Positions 1 through 8,172 of a DNA stretch of 64,000 bases are shown piece by piece. Under the pieces are notes generated by a model. The model saw only the letters and a list, made by a program, of their open reading frames with translations. It did no database searches and had not been told where the DNA came from. The stretch spans positions 744,001 through 808,000 of the forward strand of contig OZ241331.1 of NCBI GenBank assembly GCA_965200005.1. Direction: 5' to 3'. Source of the DNA: Aldehydirespirator sp965200005. Its GTDB lineage: Bacteria; Actinomycetota; Acidimicrobiia; Acidimicrobiales; Aldehydirespiratoraceae. Every line of letters begins with the position of its first letter. Within the stretch, counting starts at the first letter, position 1. The position numbers and the translations under genes are program-made.

Positions 1-125
1 GCTCACTGTGCCGTGTAACCGGTTTGCAAGCCTCGGATGTGCGGGGATCTTTCTCTGGCATCAACATGTAGCGCGCGGCTCATAGGGAATCAGAGTCCGA
101 TGTCGTAGGGGAGGGTTATTGTCGG

Positions 126-3100
126 ATGGTTGTGGATGACTTTCTGATCGAGCGGAATCCGAAAACGTGGGGTTTACCAAAGGGGTTTCCGAGGTCGTTG
201 CGGCCTGGGGGCATGTTTGAGCAGGAGGTGCCTAGCGGTCTGGAAGTGGTGCTCGTACAGGCGCGAAGCAAGCCGTCTAGTGGGGAACTGCGGACAGGTT
301 GGAGCAAGCGGCGAGGAGGGCGTGCTACCCCGGTGCTGCTCGTGGCCTTCTACCGCACGAACGGCGAAGAGAGAGTTGCGCTGTGCGGCCCGACTGGTGA
401 CGAGCCGCTCGTGCAATTCGACATTGAGCCCTCGCAGGCGGAGCGGCTCGCAGAAGTAGCACTGCGGGAACCGTCGCATCACGCTGCGACACGTTTCTTG
501 CTGTCAGCACTACCGGAACTCGACTCTCCGTTCCCTGGGCTGCGCAACGTCGGCCTGCTCGCCACGCAAGAACTCAAGTCAGGCGTACCCAGACGCTCCG
601 ACTGGAAGTCCGCAACTACGAAGTCTCGGCCGCTGCTGGCACACCGAGGACGCAAGCTCGTCAAGCAGTTGGGTTTCGAGATCTGCACACTTGCCACCAA
701 CGCCAAAGTGTTGACGGTCGGTGGCCGCAAGCAAGCGGTGGCGGTGTTCTGTGATGACAACGAGCCGTTCGACGTGCCCTCGGCACGCTTCGACAGCGCC
801 TCACCAGTCTCTCGTGCCCTAGCACTCGCCGATCAAGAGAACGTCGACTGGGTCGTGTTGACCCGCGCGTCAGAGATCCGTCTATATGCGGCGCGCCGTG
901 ACACCGGGGTCGGCCGGAAGGGTCGAGCCGAGACGTTCATCGAACTCAACCTTGCGCTGTTGCCCGCCGAGAAGGCGGGGTACCTACATCTATTGTTCTC
1001 TGCTGACGCATTGATGCGGGAAGGCACGCTCGCCGAGATTCTTGAACACTCCGCAGACTTCTCAGCCGATCTAGCTGAGCGTCTGCGAGAGCGCGTGTAT
1101 CACGAAACAGTCCCAGCACTCGCTAAGGCAGTCTCTAGACGGCTCTCCCAAAGCCAAGACACGTCCGATCTCACTGAAGCCGATCTCGCCGAGGCGTACG
1201 AGCAGGTCATGGTGATCTTGTTCCGCTTGCTGTTCGTGGCATACGCCGAAGACAAAGACCTGCTGCCGTACCGCAAGAACTCGAAGTACGAGCTTCACTC
1301 ACTGTCACGCATCGCTCGCAGCCTCACTGAAGACAAGCGATCACGTCACTTGCGCTACGACCAGCGAGCCACTGATCTATGGGACGATGTCAGACAACTC
1401 TGGCGGGTGATCAGTCGGGGTAATCGAAGCTGGGGAGTCCCGGAGTACAACGGCAGCCTTTTCTCAAGCGATCCCGAAGTGAGCCGTCCGGGTTCCGCCA
1501 TAAAGGAGATTGAACTCACGGATGCTGAGTTCGCTCCGGCACTCGCTGCGCTGCTGGTGGACGACGGCCCCGAAGGCTATGGACCAGTCGACTTTCGATC
1601 GCTGTCGGTGCGTGAGTTCGGCACCATCTATGAAGGTCTGCTGGAGTCACGACTCTCTGTCGCACAGGACGATCTTGCCCTCAAGAAACTGAAGGGTCAG
1701 TTCCAGTACGTCCCGTTCTGGAAGCAGGTCAAGGGCAAACCAGATCTCGTTCCGATCACCAAGAACGCCACCATTGAGGTGTCGGCAGGCGAGATCTACT
1801 TCCATAACCGCTCTGGTGTTCGCAAGGCCACCGGCTCGTATTTCACCAAGCCCTTTGCGGTTGAACATCTGCTTGATCACGCTCTTGAACCAGCGCTAGA
1901 CGACCACCTAGCTCGACTCGACGAACTGCGTGAAGCAGGTGATGACGCCAAGGTAGCGAAGTCGTTCTTTGACTTCCGCTGCGCGGACATCGCCATGGGG
2001 TCGGGACACTTCCTTGTGGCCGCGGTGGACCGTATTGAGGCGCGCTTCTCGGATTGGCTGTCGCTGCATCCGGTACCGGCCATCACTTCGGAGTTGAGAC
2101 GGCTGCGCAGCACAGCGCTTGGGAAACTCGGTGAACTCAGTGCTGGTGTGGAGATTGAGCTCGGTTCGCTGTTGCGCCGCCAGGTGGCACGCCACTGTGT
2201 CTATGGAGTGGACAAGAACCAGGTCGCCGTCGACCTAGCTCGTCTCGCACTGTGGATCCACACGTTCGTGCCAGGACTGCCATTGTCGTTTCTTGATCAC
2301 AACCTCATCTGCGGCGACAGCCTCACAGGCGTGTCATCTATAGATGACGCAGTTTTCGCACTAGTTCCAGGTGATGGCAAGAAGCCATCCTTGTTCGCTC
2401 ACCGTCTACAGCAGGAGTTGGAAGGGTGCGAAGAGCCACTAGCACGACTCGGCCGGCTCAACGACGCCGACAAAGCCGAGGTCGAAGCAGCACGCGAGGC
2501 TCGCAAGCAGGTTGACATCGAAGTTGCACCGGTCAAGGCAGCGTTCGACGTTGTCACTGCCATTCGAGCAGGAGCTATCACGATCCCAAAGGGGTTTGAC
2601 CTCACTCTCGGCAAGGCCGCTGAACTAGCGGAGCAAACCTCCGTCCGGTCAGCAGTGGAGCAACTTGCGCCAGTTCATTATCCAACAACGTGGCCCGAAG
2701 TCTTTTCTCGTGAAGATCGAAGCGGATTTGAGTGCCTCCTAGGCAACCCACCCTGGGAGAAGGTTGTGGTTGCCCGAGAAGTCTGGTGGGGAATGCATCT
2801 TCCCGGTGTTCGTTCGCTACCGGTGCAGCGCCGTCGTGCGCGCATTAATCGACTTGAGTCCCGTCGGCCGGACCTGGCCAGGGAATTCACGATGGAGGCC
2901 GAGCGAGCCGAACACATGAAGCAACTCATTCGAGCTACGTTCCCGAAGCTCGGTTCCGGGCAGACCGACCTGTACAAGGCGTTCTCGTGGGCCAACCTCT
3001 CTCTTTGCAGAGCGCGCGGGAAGATTGGAATTGTGCTACCTAGGTCCGCCGTAGCTGACGCGGGTATGACGAATTGGCGCAAGGCCGTGCTTGAGCCTTC

Positions 3101-3209
3101 TTCTGCGCCCCCCCCCCGGAGGCCACAAGCCTTCTATCGGTCTCGACAGTCATCAATCACAAAGGTTGGGTGTTCGAGGGCGTACACAACTCGTACACAG
3201 TCGCTCTAA
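126..3209 (+). CDS. Eco57I-like N6-adenine DNA methyltransferase, N-terminal and catalytic part (out of frame with its C-terminus)
   Basis: This is the first 1000 residues of a large class I adenine methyltransferase of the Eco57I / type IIG-like kind. The SAM-binding motif I (DIAMGSGHF) is near residue 620 and the catalytic NPPW motif near residue 873; the TGSYFT signature that usually precedes motif I is near residue 570. The start is preceded by an AGGGGAGG Shine-Dalgarno. The catalytic core ends correctly at about residue 990, then the frame is lost at a run of ten C (3108-3117) and the last ~30 residues are nonsense before a TGA. The natural continuation is in the frame of 3170-3961 and then in that of 3838-4782. 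One extra C (or two fewer) would join this part to the next. Either a phase-OFF state or a sequencing error in the homopolymer explains the break. An isolated gene remnant is less likely, because motifs on both sides are well kept. Confidence 0.88.
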   Translation: MVVDDFLIERNPKTWGLPKGFPRSLRPGGMFEQEVPSGLEVVLVQARSKPSSGELRTGWSKRRGGRATPVLLVAFYRTNGEERVALCGPTGDEPLVQFDIEPSQAERLAEVALREPSHHAATRFLLSALPELDSPFPGLRNVGLLATQELKSGVPRRSDWKSATTKSRPLLAHRGRKLVKQLGFEICTLATNAKVLTVGGRKQAVAVFCDDNEPFDVPSARFDSASPVSRALALADQENVDWVVLTRASEIRLYAARRDTGVGRKGRAETFIELNLALLPAEKAGYLHLLFSADALMREGTLAEILEHSADFSADLAERLRERVYHETVPALAKAVSRRLSQSQDTSDLTEADLAEAYEQVMVILFRLLFVAYAEDKDLLPYRKNSKYELHSLSRIARSLTEDKRSRHLRYDQRATDLWDDVRQLWRVISRGNRSWGVPEYNGSLFSSDPEVSRPGSAIKEIELTDAEFAPALAALLVDDGPEGYGPVDFRSLSVREFGTIYEGLLESRLSVAQDDLALKKLKGQFQYVPFWKQVKGKPDLVPITKNATIEVSAGEIYFHNRSGVRKATGSYFTKPFAVEHLLDHALEPALDDHLARLDELREAGDDAKVAKSFFDFRCADIAMGSGHFLVAAVDRIEARFSDWLSLHPVPAITSELRRLRSTALGKLGELSAGVEIELGSLLRRQVARHCVYGVDKNQVAVDLARLALWIHTFVPGLPLSFLDHNLICGDSLTGVSSIDDAVFALVPGDGKKPSLFAHRLQQELEGCEEPLARLGRLNDADKAEVEAAREARKQVDIEVAPVKAAFDVVTAIRAGAITIPKGFDLTLGKAAELAEQTSVRSAVEQLAPVHYPTTWPEVFSREDRSGFECLLGNPPWEKVVVAREVWWGMHLPGVRSLPVQRRRARINRLESRRPDLAREFTMEAERAEHMKQLIRATFPKLGSGQTDLYKAFSWANLSLCRARGKIGIVLPRSAVADAGMTNWRKAVLEPSSAPPPRRPQAFYRSRQSSITKVGCSRAYTTRTQSL
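3108..3117 (+). repeat. C10 homopolymer tract inside the methyltransferase gene
   Basis: Ten consecutive C interrupt the reading frame of the methyltransferase immediately after the catalytic domain. Downstream family-like sequence resumes in another frame. Homopolymer tracts of this length are classic slipped-strand contingency loci, and the PglX methylase of the Streptomyces Pgl phage-defence system is known to vary through a G tract. Eleven or eight C would restore the frame to the segment after it. Confidence 0.85.
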
Positions 3210-3323
3210 CCGTCATCACGCGGCCTGCTCGGTCGTTACATGTCTCAACACAAAACAGTGGTCGTTCGATGGAGTCGACGGCCGCTACACGGTTGCGCTC
3301 ATCACGGTTCGCAAGCATCACGC
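3140..3323 (+). repeat. Two diverged tandem copies (92-bp period) of a methyltransferase segment, in different frames
   Basis: Copy 1 (about 3140-3231) encodes TVINHKGWVFEGVHNSYTVA in the frame of 3170. Copy 2 (about 3232-3323) encodes CLNTKQWSFDGVDGRYTVAL in the next frame. The tryptophan codons are 92 bp apart (3167 and 3259), and 92 is 2 modulo 3, so the copies are translated only in different frames. Both match the region that follows motif VIII in Eco57I-like methylases. At the protein level they are roughly half identical, so the duplication is not recent. Confidence 0.65.
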
Positions 3324-3961
3324 CCGCCCGACCAGGGGGTGGCATTGACGAAGCTGGCGCAGAAGATCAATTCATTGAGGTCTATCCCGGGCCAGCTACC
3401 TCACTAGCACACTTCCGCGATCTCGTTGACAACAAACCGGAAGCGCTACCTGTCGCGGAATTCCTCGGGTGGTCGAACACCGCGGCTTTCCCGCAGATAC
3501 CGACTCGTGAAGCGTTTCGAGTTTGGCGCAAGATCAAGTCACATCCGCGATTTGACGGCGCTGACCTAGCGCGCTACGAGAATAGCCAAGCCAAGCCAAG
3601 CCAAGCCAAGCCAAGCCAAGCCAAGCCAAGCCAAGCCAAGCCAAGCCAAGCCAAGCCAAGCCAAGCCAAGCCAAGCCAAGCCAAGCCAAGCCAAGCCAAG
3701 CCAAGCCAAGCCAAGCCAAGCCAAGCCAAGCCAAGCCAAGCCAAGCCAAGCCAAGCCAAGCCAACGAGCTTGGAGGTTCCGGCCAGTTCAGGGCGACTTC
3801 AACGCCACAACGGACCGTCATCGCTTCCTCAACGACGATGGCACTTCCGCGCGGTCCGCGAACTGGACGCCACGTACGACCGGCACAGATTCATGAACGA
3901 CGATGGTGCTACCGCCCGGTCGCAGAGTTCCATGCCACGCACGACCGGAGCAACTTCATGA
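3170..3961 (+). CDS. Eco57I-like methyltransferase, middle part carrying the pentanucleotide-encoded SQAKP repeat
   Basis: This segment continues the methyltransferase in a second frame. The GTG at 3170 is only the first possible start; the open frame extends further upstream to the C10 tract. After the WVFEGVHNSYTVAL stretch comes a region with family-like PVAEFLGWSNTAAFPQIPT around residues 93-112. Then about twelve SQAKP pentapeptides are encoded by the five-base repeat. After the repeat the frame enters copy B of the triplicated element and stops at TGA 3959-3961. Residues 25-50, read through copy 2 of the upstream duplication, look like nonsense. It is probably not an independent gene but an exon-like piece of the same phase-variable reading frame. 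Confidence 0.55.
   Translation: MFEGVHNSYTVALTVITRPARSLHVSTQNSGRSMESTAATRLRSSRFASITPARPGGGIDEAGAEDQFIEVYPGPATSLAHFRDLVDNKPEALPVAEFLGWSNTAAFPQIPTREAFRVWRKIKSHPRFDGADLARYENSQAKPSQAKPSQAKPSQAKPSQAKPSQAKPSQAKPSQAKPSQAKPSQAKPSQAKPSQAKPTSLEVPASSGRLQRHNGPSSLPQRRWHFRAVRELDATYDRHRFMNDDGATARSQSSMPRTTGATS
3584..3764 (+). repeat. (CCAAG)n pentanucleotide tract, about 36 copies
   Basis: The 181-bp run is a perfect tandem array of the five-base unit CCAAG (36 units plus one base) inside the methyltransferase coding region. It contains no stop codon in any frame: on the plus strand every frame reads a permutation of Ser-Gln-Ala-Lys-Pro, on the minus strand Trp-Leu-Gly-Leu-Ala. Because 5 is not a multiple of 3, gain or loss of a unit changes the downstream frame. 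Perfect sequence identity over 36 units implies active slippage or recent expansion. Confidence 0.97.
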
Positions 3962-3962
3962 A
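3765..3962 (+). repeat. Three tandem copies (68, 65, 65 bp) of one element, one in each reading frame
   Basis: Unit A (3765-3832), unit B (3833-3897) and unit C (3898-3962) directly follow the pentanucleotide tract. They encode RPVQGDFNATTDRHRFLNDD, RAVRELDATYDRHRFMNDDG and RPVAEFHATHDRSNFMNDDG in frames 0, 2 and 1 respectively (position modulo 3). Each unit begins with CGA-CGA-TGG or a close variant, which is also the NDDG-coding end of the preceding unit in the other frame. Frame 0 terminates in unit B (TGA 3894-3896), frame 2 in unit C (TGA 3959-3961), and only frame 1 runs on into the C-terminal domain. Confidence 0.8.
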
Positions 3963-4782
3963 CGATGACGGTGTCGCAGCCGGCGCAAACTTTGGGAATT
4001 CGGACACTGTCTGGCCCGTGTACAAGGGCTCGTCGTTCAACCTCTGGCAACCGGACACGGGGATCTACTACGACAGCGCGATAGCAGAGCGAATGATTCG
4101 ACACCTTCAGGCGAGACGGCTCGTACAACGTCGAAAGAGGCGATCACCGTTTAGCGAACAAGGCCAGTCAGTTACGGGTAATCCATCCACGCTTCCGTGT
4201 CTCCGCCCACGGATTGCATTCCGTGACGTAACCAATCCGACCAACACACGCACGCTCGTCATCGCGCTGGTGCCCGGTCAACGTGTGATAGTTCATCAAG
4301 CACCGTACCTACTGCAAACCTCCGGCACGAATCGAGACGAAGCTTTCTTGTTGGGCGTTATGTCCTCGATGCCGTGTGACTGGCAGACACGACGAACGGT
4401 TGAGTTGCACATGACCTTTGGACAACTCAACCAGATCTCGGTGCCGGATCCGGGGGAGGGGGATCCGGTTCGGGATCGGGTTGTGGAGATTGCTGGGCGA
4501 TTGGCTGCGGTCGATGAGCGGTTTGAAGAGTGGGCTGCTGAAGTTGGAGTTCCAGTTGGATCGGTCACTGATGATGAGACTCGTCAGCACTTACTGGCTG
4601 AGCTTGACGCTTGTGTCGGGTTTCTCTATGGACTAGACGAAGATGATTTGCGGGTTATCTATGGAACGTTCAGTAAGACACGTCCCTACACGGCGCGCTT
4701 ACACAGAGTGCTCAATCACTTTCAGCGACTCAGTGCCACCGAGTCTGTCAACAGGACCTCTAGCAACCGGAGTTCGCGATGA
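3838..4782 (+). CDS. Eco57I-like methyltransferase, C-terminal target-recognition part
   Basis: This is the C-terminal portion of the methyltransferase in a third frame. Family-like sequence begins in unit C at about 3898 and continues with VWPVYKGSSFNLWQPDTG, typical of the junction to the target-recognition region in Eco57I-type enzymes. A C-terminal helical region follows. The ATG at 3838 gives about 20 nonsense residues and is probably not used. Removal of one CCAAG unit (or gain of two) would join this frame to the middle part. The stop codon overlaps the start of the PLD-helicase gene as ATGA at 4779-4782. Translation of the helicase may therefore depend on ribosomes reaching this end. 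Confidence 0.75.
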   Translation: MALPRGPRTGRHVRPAQIHERRWCYRPVAEFHATHDRSNFMNDDGVAAGANFGNSDTVWPVYKGSSFNLWQPDTGIYYDSAIAERMIRHLQARRLVQRRKRRSPFSEQGQSVTGNPSTLPCLRPRIAFRDVTNPTNTRTLVIALVPGQRVIVHQAPYLLQTSGTNRDEAFLLGVMSSMPCDWQTRRTVELHMTFGQLNQISVPDPGEGDPVRDRVVEIAGRLAAVDERFEEWAAEVGVPVGSVTDDETRQHLLAELDACVGFLYGLDEDDLRVIYGTFSKTRPYTARLHRVLNHFQRLSATESVNRTSSNRSSR

Positions 4783-7700
4783 ACCTGCCCGCGAAACCAG
4801 AACTCGCAGTCAACCGGGGAGGTCAAACGGTAGCGGATGCCGTTAATGGACTGCTCACTCATGCCGCTACGGGGTTTGTGGGCGGAGCCTCCGTTGACAT
4901 TGCTACTGCCTATTTCAACGTCGGTGGCTATTCGCTGCTTGCTGATGCGCTGGACAAGGTCACAGGCGTCCGACTGCTGCTTGGTGCCGAGCCCAGCGAA
5001 CCGGTCAACCGACCACGATCGCTTCAGAACGAACCGGCACACGCAAGTCGGCTTGCTCGAACCCGGGTCATGCGAGCACTCAAGACACACGAACACAACC
5101 TGCACATCGAACGTGACCTGCTGGGTTTCACACCCGAAATGGACGCAATCACTCACCGACTTGTGAACTGGCTGCGCTCGGACAACGTTGAAGTTCGCCG
5201 CCTTGAGGACCGCTTCCTTCACGGCAAGGCGTTTCTGGTGAGCGATCACTCCCACGGTGTCATGGCAGGGTCATCCAATTTCACTTACGCAGGACTTGCA
5301 GTCAACCTTGAGTTGAACGTCGGCAACTACACGCCCCACACCGTGAGCCAAGTCTCCGACTGGTTCAACGAACTCTGGGACGAGGCTGTCCCTTACGATC
5401 TTGCAGATTGTTTCGCCGCTCAATTCGAGCCGCACTCACCACAACTCATCTACCTGAGGATGCTGTGGGAGCGTTACGGAGCCGAACTCGATGAGGAGCG
5501 CAAGGCAGAGAACGCCGCTCAGTTCCATCTCACTCGCTTCCAGACAGATGGTCTCTGGCGCGCTCGTCGCACCTTGAATCGCTACAACGGTGTTTTGATT
5601 GCGGACGAAGTTGGACTTGGCAAGACGTTCCTTGCTGGTGAACTGATCCGCGAGGCCTCCATCGACCTAGGACAACACGTCCTGGTCATCACACCGGCAT
5701 CTTTGCGAGACGGTCCGTGGCGAGCGTTCAAGGCAGATCACAACTTACCGATGGATCTTGTTTCCTACGAAGAGGTCATGCTTGACAGGCGCCTCAACCC
5801 TCAGGCCAAGGACGTCAAACTCGATAACCCGATTGATCGATACCGCATGGTCGTGATAGATGAGGCGCACAACCTACGAAATCCGTGCACTCTGCGAGCG
5901 CAAGCACTACGACGACTTCTCGGTGGATTACCTCCAAAGAAGCTCGTGCTAATGACTGCGACTCCCGTCAACAACAGTCTCTGGGACTTGTATCACCTAC
6001 TCAGTTACTTCCTGCGCAACGACTCTGTATTCGCAGACGCAGGAGTGCAATCCATGCGAGACCACTTCGCTAACGCGATGTCGCTCGATCCAGGTGACCT
6101 GTCACCCCAACACCTTTTTGACGTGCTCGATGCAGTGTCGGTGCGTCGTACCCGCTCGTTCGTTAAGCGCTTCTATCCGAATGACACCATCAAGGTCAAT
6201 GACCAAGTCAAGACAATCGAGTTCCCGACTCCACGAGTACGGAAGGTCACTTATGACCTTGATGCTGTGCTTGGAGACTTCTTTGAACAGTTCACTCAGG
6301 CACTTGACCCTGACGTAGAACCGGGAACCAAAGGTGTCCTTACGCTTGCTCGCTACTCGCCCTCGCAATACCGGCTTGACCACGACGTCGATACCCATGA
6401 AGTCCAGCTAGCAGGCCTATTGCGCTCGGGTTTGCTGAAGCGATTCGAATCATCTCCGTACGCGTTCGCAGAGACCTGCGAGCGAATGGCGAAGAGCCAC
6501 GATGCATTCCTGCGGTTGCTTGAACACGGTCGTGTCGTAACGGGTGAAGTGCTCGCCGAATGGCTTGCGACCGACTCCGACGACATGGATGGTGAGCAAC
6601 TTGACTCATTCCTGGGTGCCAACATCAGCGGCGCGGCAGCTAAAGCCGCCGATTATGACAGCGGGCGGCTCGCCTCAGATGTGAATGCTGATCGCAATCT
6701 GTTGCGGTCACTGGCAAGCGAAGCCCGAAAGGTCAGCAGGAAACGAGACCCCAACCTCGCTGCTCTCGTCAACGCACTAGCAGAGATCGCTGCTGAGGCA
6801 GCCCGTGAAGGCATCGGCCCCGATGATGTTCGGAACCGTCGCAAGGTGCTGGTGTTCAGCTACTTCGCCGACACGGTCGATTGGATCTACAAGCACCTCC
6901 TGTCTGTGACCCACACCGACCCGCGGCTCAAGCCGTATCGGGGTCGAATCGCCAGAATCTCGGGCACAAGGCGTCGGCGTGGCGAGTCGAGCAAGCGAAA
7001 CGTGTTGTGGGGCTTTGCTCCGCTCACGACCGATGCACCGGAGGACACACAAGATCGCTTCGACATCCTTGTCACTACCGATGTGCTCGCTGAAGGCGTG
7101 AACCTGCAGCAAGCTCGCCATATCATCAACTACGACCTGCCGTGGAACCCGATGCGTCTTGTGCAACGCCACGGCAGGATCGACCGGATCGGTTCGTATC
7201 ACAGCGAGATCTTCCTGCACTGTGTCTTTCCCGATAAGCGCCTTGATGACCTGCTGGGGCTTGAGGAACGGCTACATCGCAAGATCGCTCAAGCTGCCGC
7301 AAGTGTCGGTGTTGCGGACGTGCTACCGGGTCAGTTGTCACGAGTTGAGGTGATCTTCTCGGAGACGAGGGAGGAGATTGACCGTCTTCGCCGAGAAGAT
7401 CCGACGCTGTTCGAACGTGGTGGCACAAGGCGTGGAGCACAGTCTGGTGAGGAGTTCCGTCAAGAACTCCGTCAGGCTCTTGAGGACTCCGCTCTCGCTG
7501 AACAGATCAAGATGTTGCCTGCAAAGTCTGGATCTGGGATGTCAGCGTCTGATGTTGGGAAGCGGCCCGGCTTCGTGTTCTGTGCGCGGGTCGCTGACCA
7601 CGATGAACCGAAATTCCGATTCGTCGAAGCGAGTGCCTCCGGCGAGCTTGAAGTGACTGCTGAGACCTTGACGTGTCTTGACATGGCCCGGCCACCGGCC

Positions 7701-8117
7701 GGATTCAACACACCCCGTGTGATGACAGACCAGGTCACGGTTGGTGTCTTCGACGCATGGGAAGCGGCTCGTGATCACATCCTCAGCGAATGGAACCGAA
7801 TGGCCGACAAGGCGAACTTGGAACCGAAGTTGCAACCGCGTCTACATCGAGCAGCCGAGATCGTGCGTAAACATCCGCCACCAGATCTCACTCAGGAAGA
7901 GATCGACCATGCCGTTGACACGATTCGAACGAAACATCAGGAGCGGATAATCCGAACGATCACCGCGGCATTGTCAGCAGATGACCCAGCCGAACAAGCT
8001 CGCAATATCCTTGAAGTCATCGAGGATCTAGGATTAACCCCTCAAGAGCCCCCAAAACCACTACCCGAAATCACCCCAGAAGACATCCACCTAGTCACCT
8101 GGCAATCCCTCTCGTAA
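4779..8117 (+). CDS. PLD-nuclease / SNF2-family DEAH helicase
   Basis: The 1112-residue protein has an N-terminal phospholipase D-like nuclease domain with a single HKD-type motif (HGK near residue 148, GSSNFT near 163). A superfamily 2 SNF2/RapA-like helicase follows: Walker A ADEVGLGKT near 275, DEAH near 359, and motif VI QRHGRIDRIG near 796. A long C-terminal helical region follows. One HKD motif suggests dimerisation. The start codon overlaps the methyltransferase stop (ATGA), giving a two-gene operon. Combination of an adenine methylase, a PLD nuclease and a SNF2 helicase recalls DISARM class 1 parts (DrmMI, DrmC, DrmD), but drmA and drmB are absent here. The role as an anti-phage restriction effector is inferred. 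Confidence 0.9.
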   Translation: MNLPAKPELAVNRGGQTVADAVNGLLTHAATGFVGGASVDIATAYFNVGGYSLLADALDKVTGVRLLLGAEPSEPVNRPRSLQNEPAHASRLARTRVMRALKTHEHNLHIERDLLGFTPEMDAITHRLVNWLRSDNVEVRRLEDRFLHGKAFLVSDHSHGVMAGSSNFTYAGLAVNLELNVGNYTPHTVSQVSDWFNELWDEAVPYDLADCFAAQFEPHSPQLIYLRMLWERYGAELDEERKAENAAQFHLTRFQTDGLWRARRTLNRYNGVLIADEVGLGKTFLAGELIREASIDLGQHVLVITPASLRDGPWRAFKADHNLPMDLVSYEEVMLDRRLNPQAKDVKLDNPIDRYRMVVIDEAHNLRNPCTLRAQALRRLLGGLPPKKLVLMTATPVNNSLWDLYHLLSYFLRNDSVFADAGVQSMRDHFANAMSLDPGDLSPQHLFDVLDAVSVRRTRSFVKRFYPNDTIKVNDQVKTIEFPTPRVRKVTYDLDAVLGDFFEQFTQALDPDVEPGTKGVLTLARYSPSQYRLDHDVDTHEVQLAGLLRSGLLKRFESSPYAFAETCERMAKSHDAFLRLLEHGRVVTGEVLAEWLATDSDDMDGEQLDSFLGANISGAAAKAADYDSGRLASDVNADRNLLRSLASEARKVSRKRDPNLAALVNALAEIAAEAAREGIGPDDVRNRRKVLVFSYFADTVDWIYKHLLSVTHTDPRLKPYRGRIARISGTRRRRGESSKRNVLWGFAPLTTDAPEDTQDRFDILVTTDVLAEGVNLQQARHIINYDLPWNPMRLVQRHGRIDRIGSYHSEIFLHCVFPDKRLDDLLGLEERLHRKIAQAAASVGVADVLPGQLSRVEVIFSETREEIDRLRREDPTLFERGGTRRGAQSGEEFRQELRQALEDSALAEQIKMLPAKSGSGMSASDVGKRPGFVFCARVADHDEPKFRFVEASASGELEVTAETLTCLDMARPPAGFNTPRVMTDQVTVGVFDAWEAARDHILSEWNRMADKANLEPKLQPRLHRAAEIVRKHPPPDLTQEEIDHAVDTIRTKHQERIIRTITAALSADDPAEQARNILEVIEDLGLTPQEPPKPLPEITPEDIHLVTWQSLS

Positions 8118-8132
8118 ACCTCAGCCAACTTC

Positions 8133-8172
8133 CGTGACGCCCGACCCATAACCAACCGCCTAACCCGTCACG
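8133..8172. terminator. Possible bidirectional hairpin between convergent genes
   Basis: CGTGACG at 8133-8139 and CGTCACG at 8166-8172 are perfect inverted repeats separated by a C-rich loop. They lie between the helicase stop and the oppositely oriented regulator stop. There is no clear U-tract on either strand, so it is a weak terminator candidate. Confidence 0.3.

Noticed and set aside
1..125. C-terminus of an upstream gene
   Set aside because: Only five codons precede a TAA in one frame and nothing identifiable is encoded; evidence is insufficient.
3091..3348. Independent 85-residue gene
   Set aside because: It is the third frame of the methyltransferase, recognisable by WSFDGVDGRYTVAL; not a separate gene.
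3584..3764. CRISPR-like array
   Set aside because: The unit is five bases with no spacers; it is a microsatellite. No repeat-spacer array or cas gene was seen in the window.
3534..3821. Minus-strand open frames encoding long WLGLA repeats
   Set aside because: They are the reverse reading of the CCAAG tract, which has no stop in any frame; there is no other coding signal.
126..8117. Complete DISARM or BREX system
   Set aside because: No drmA/drmB (DUF1998), brxA, brxB, pglZ or brxC-like gene is present in the window; only parts resemble them.
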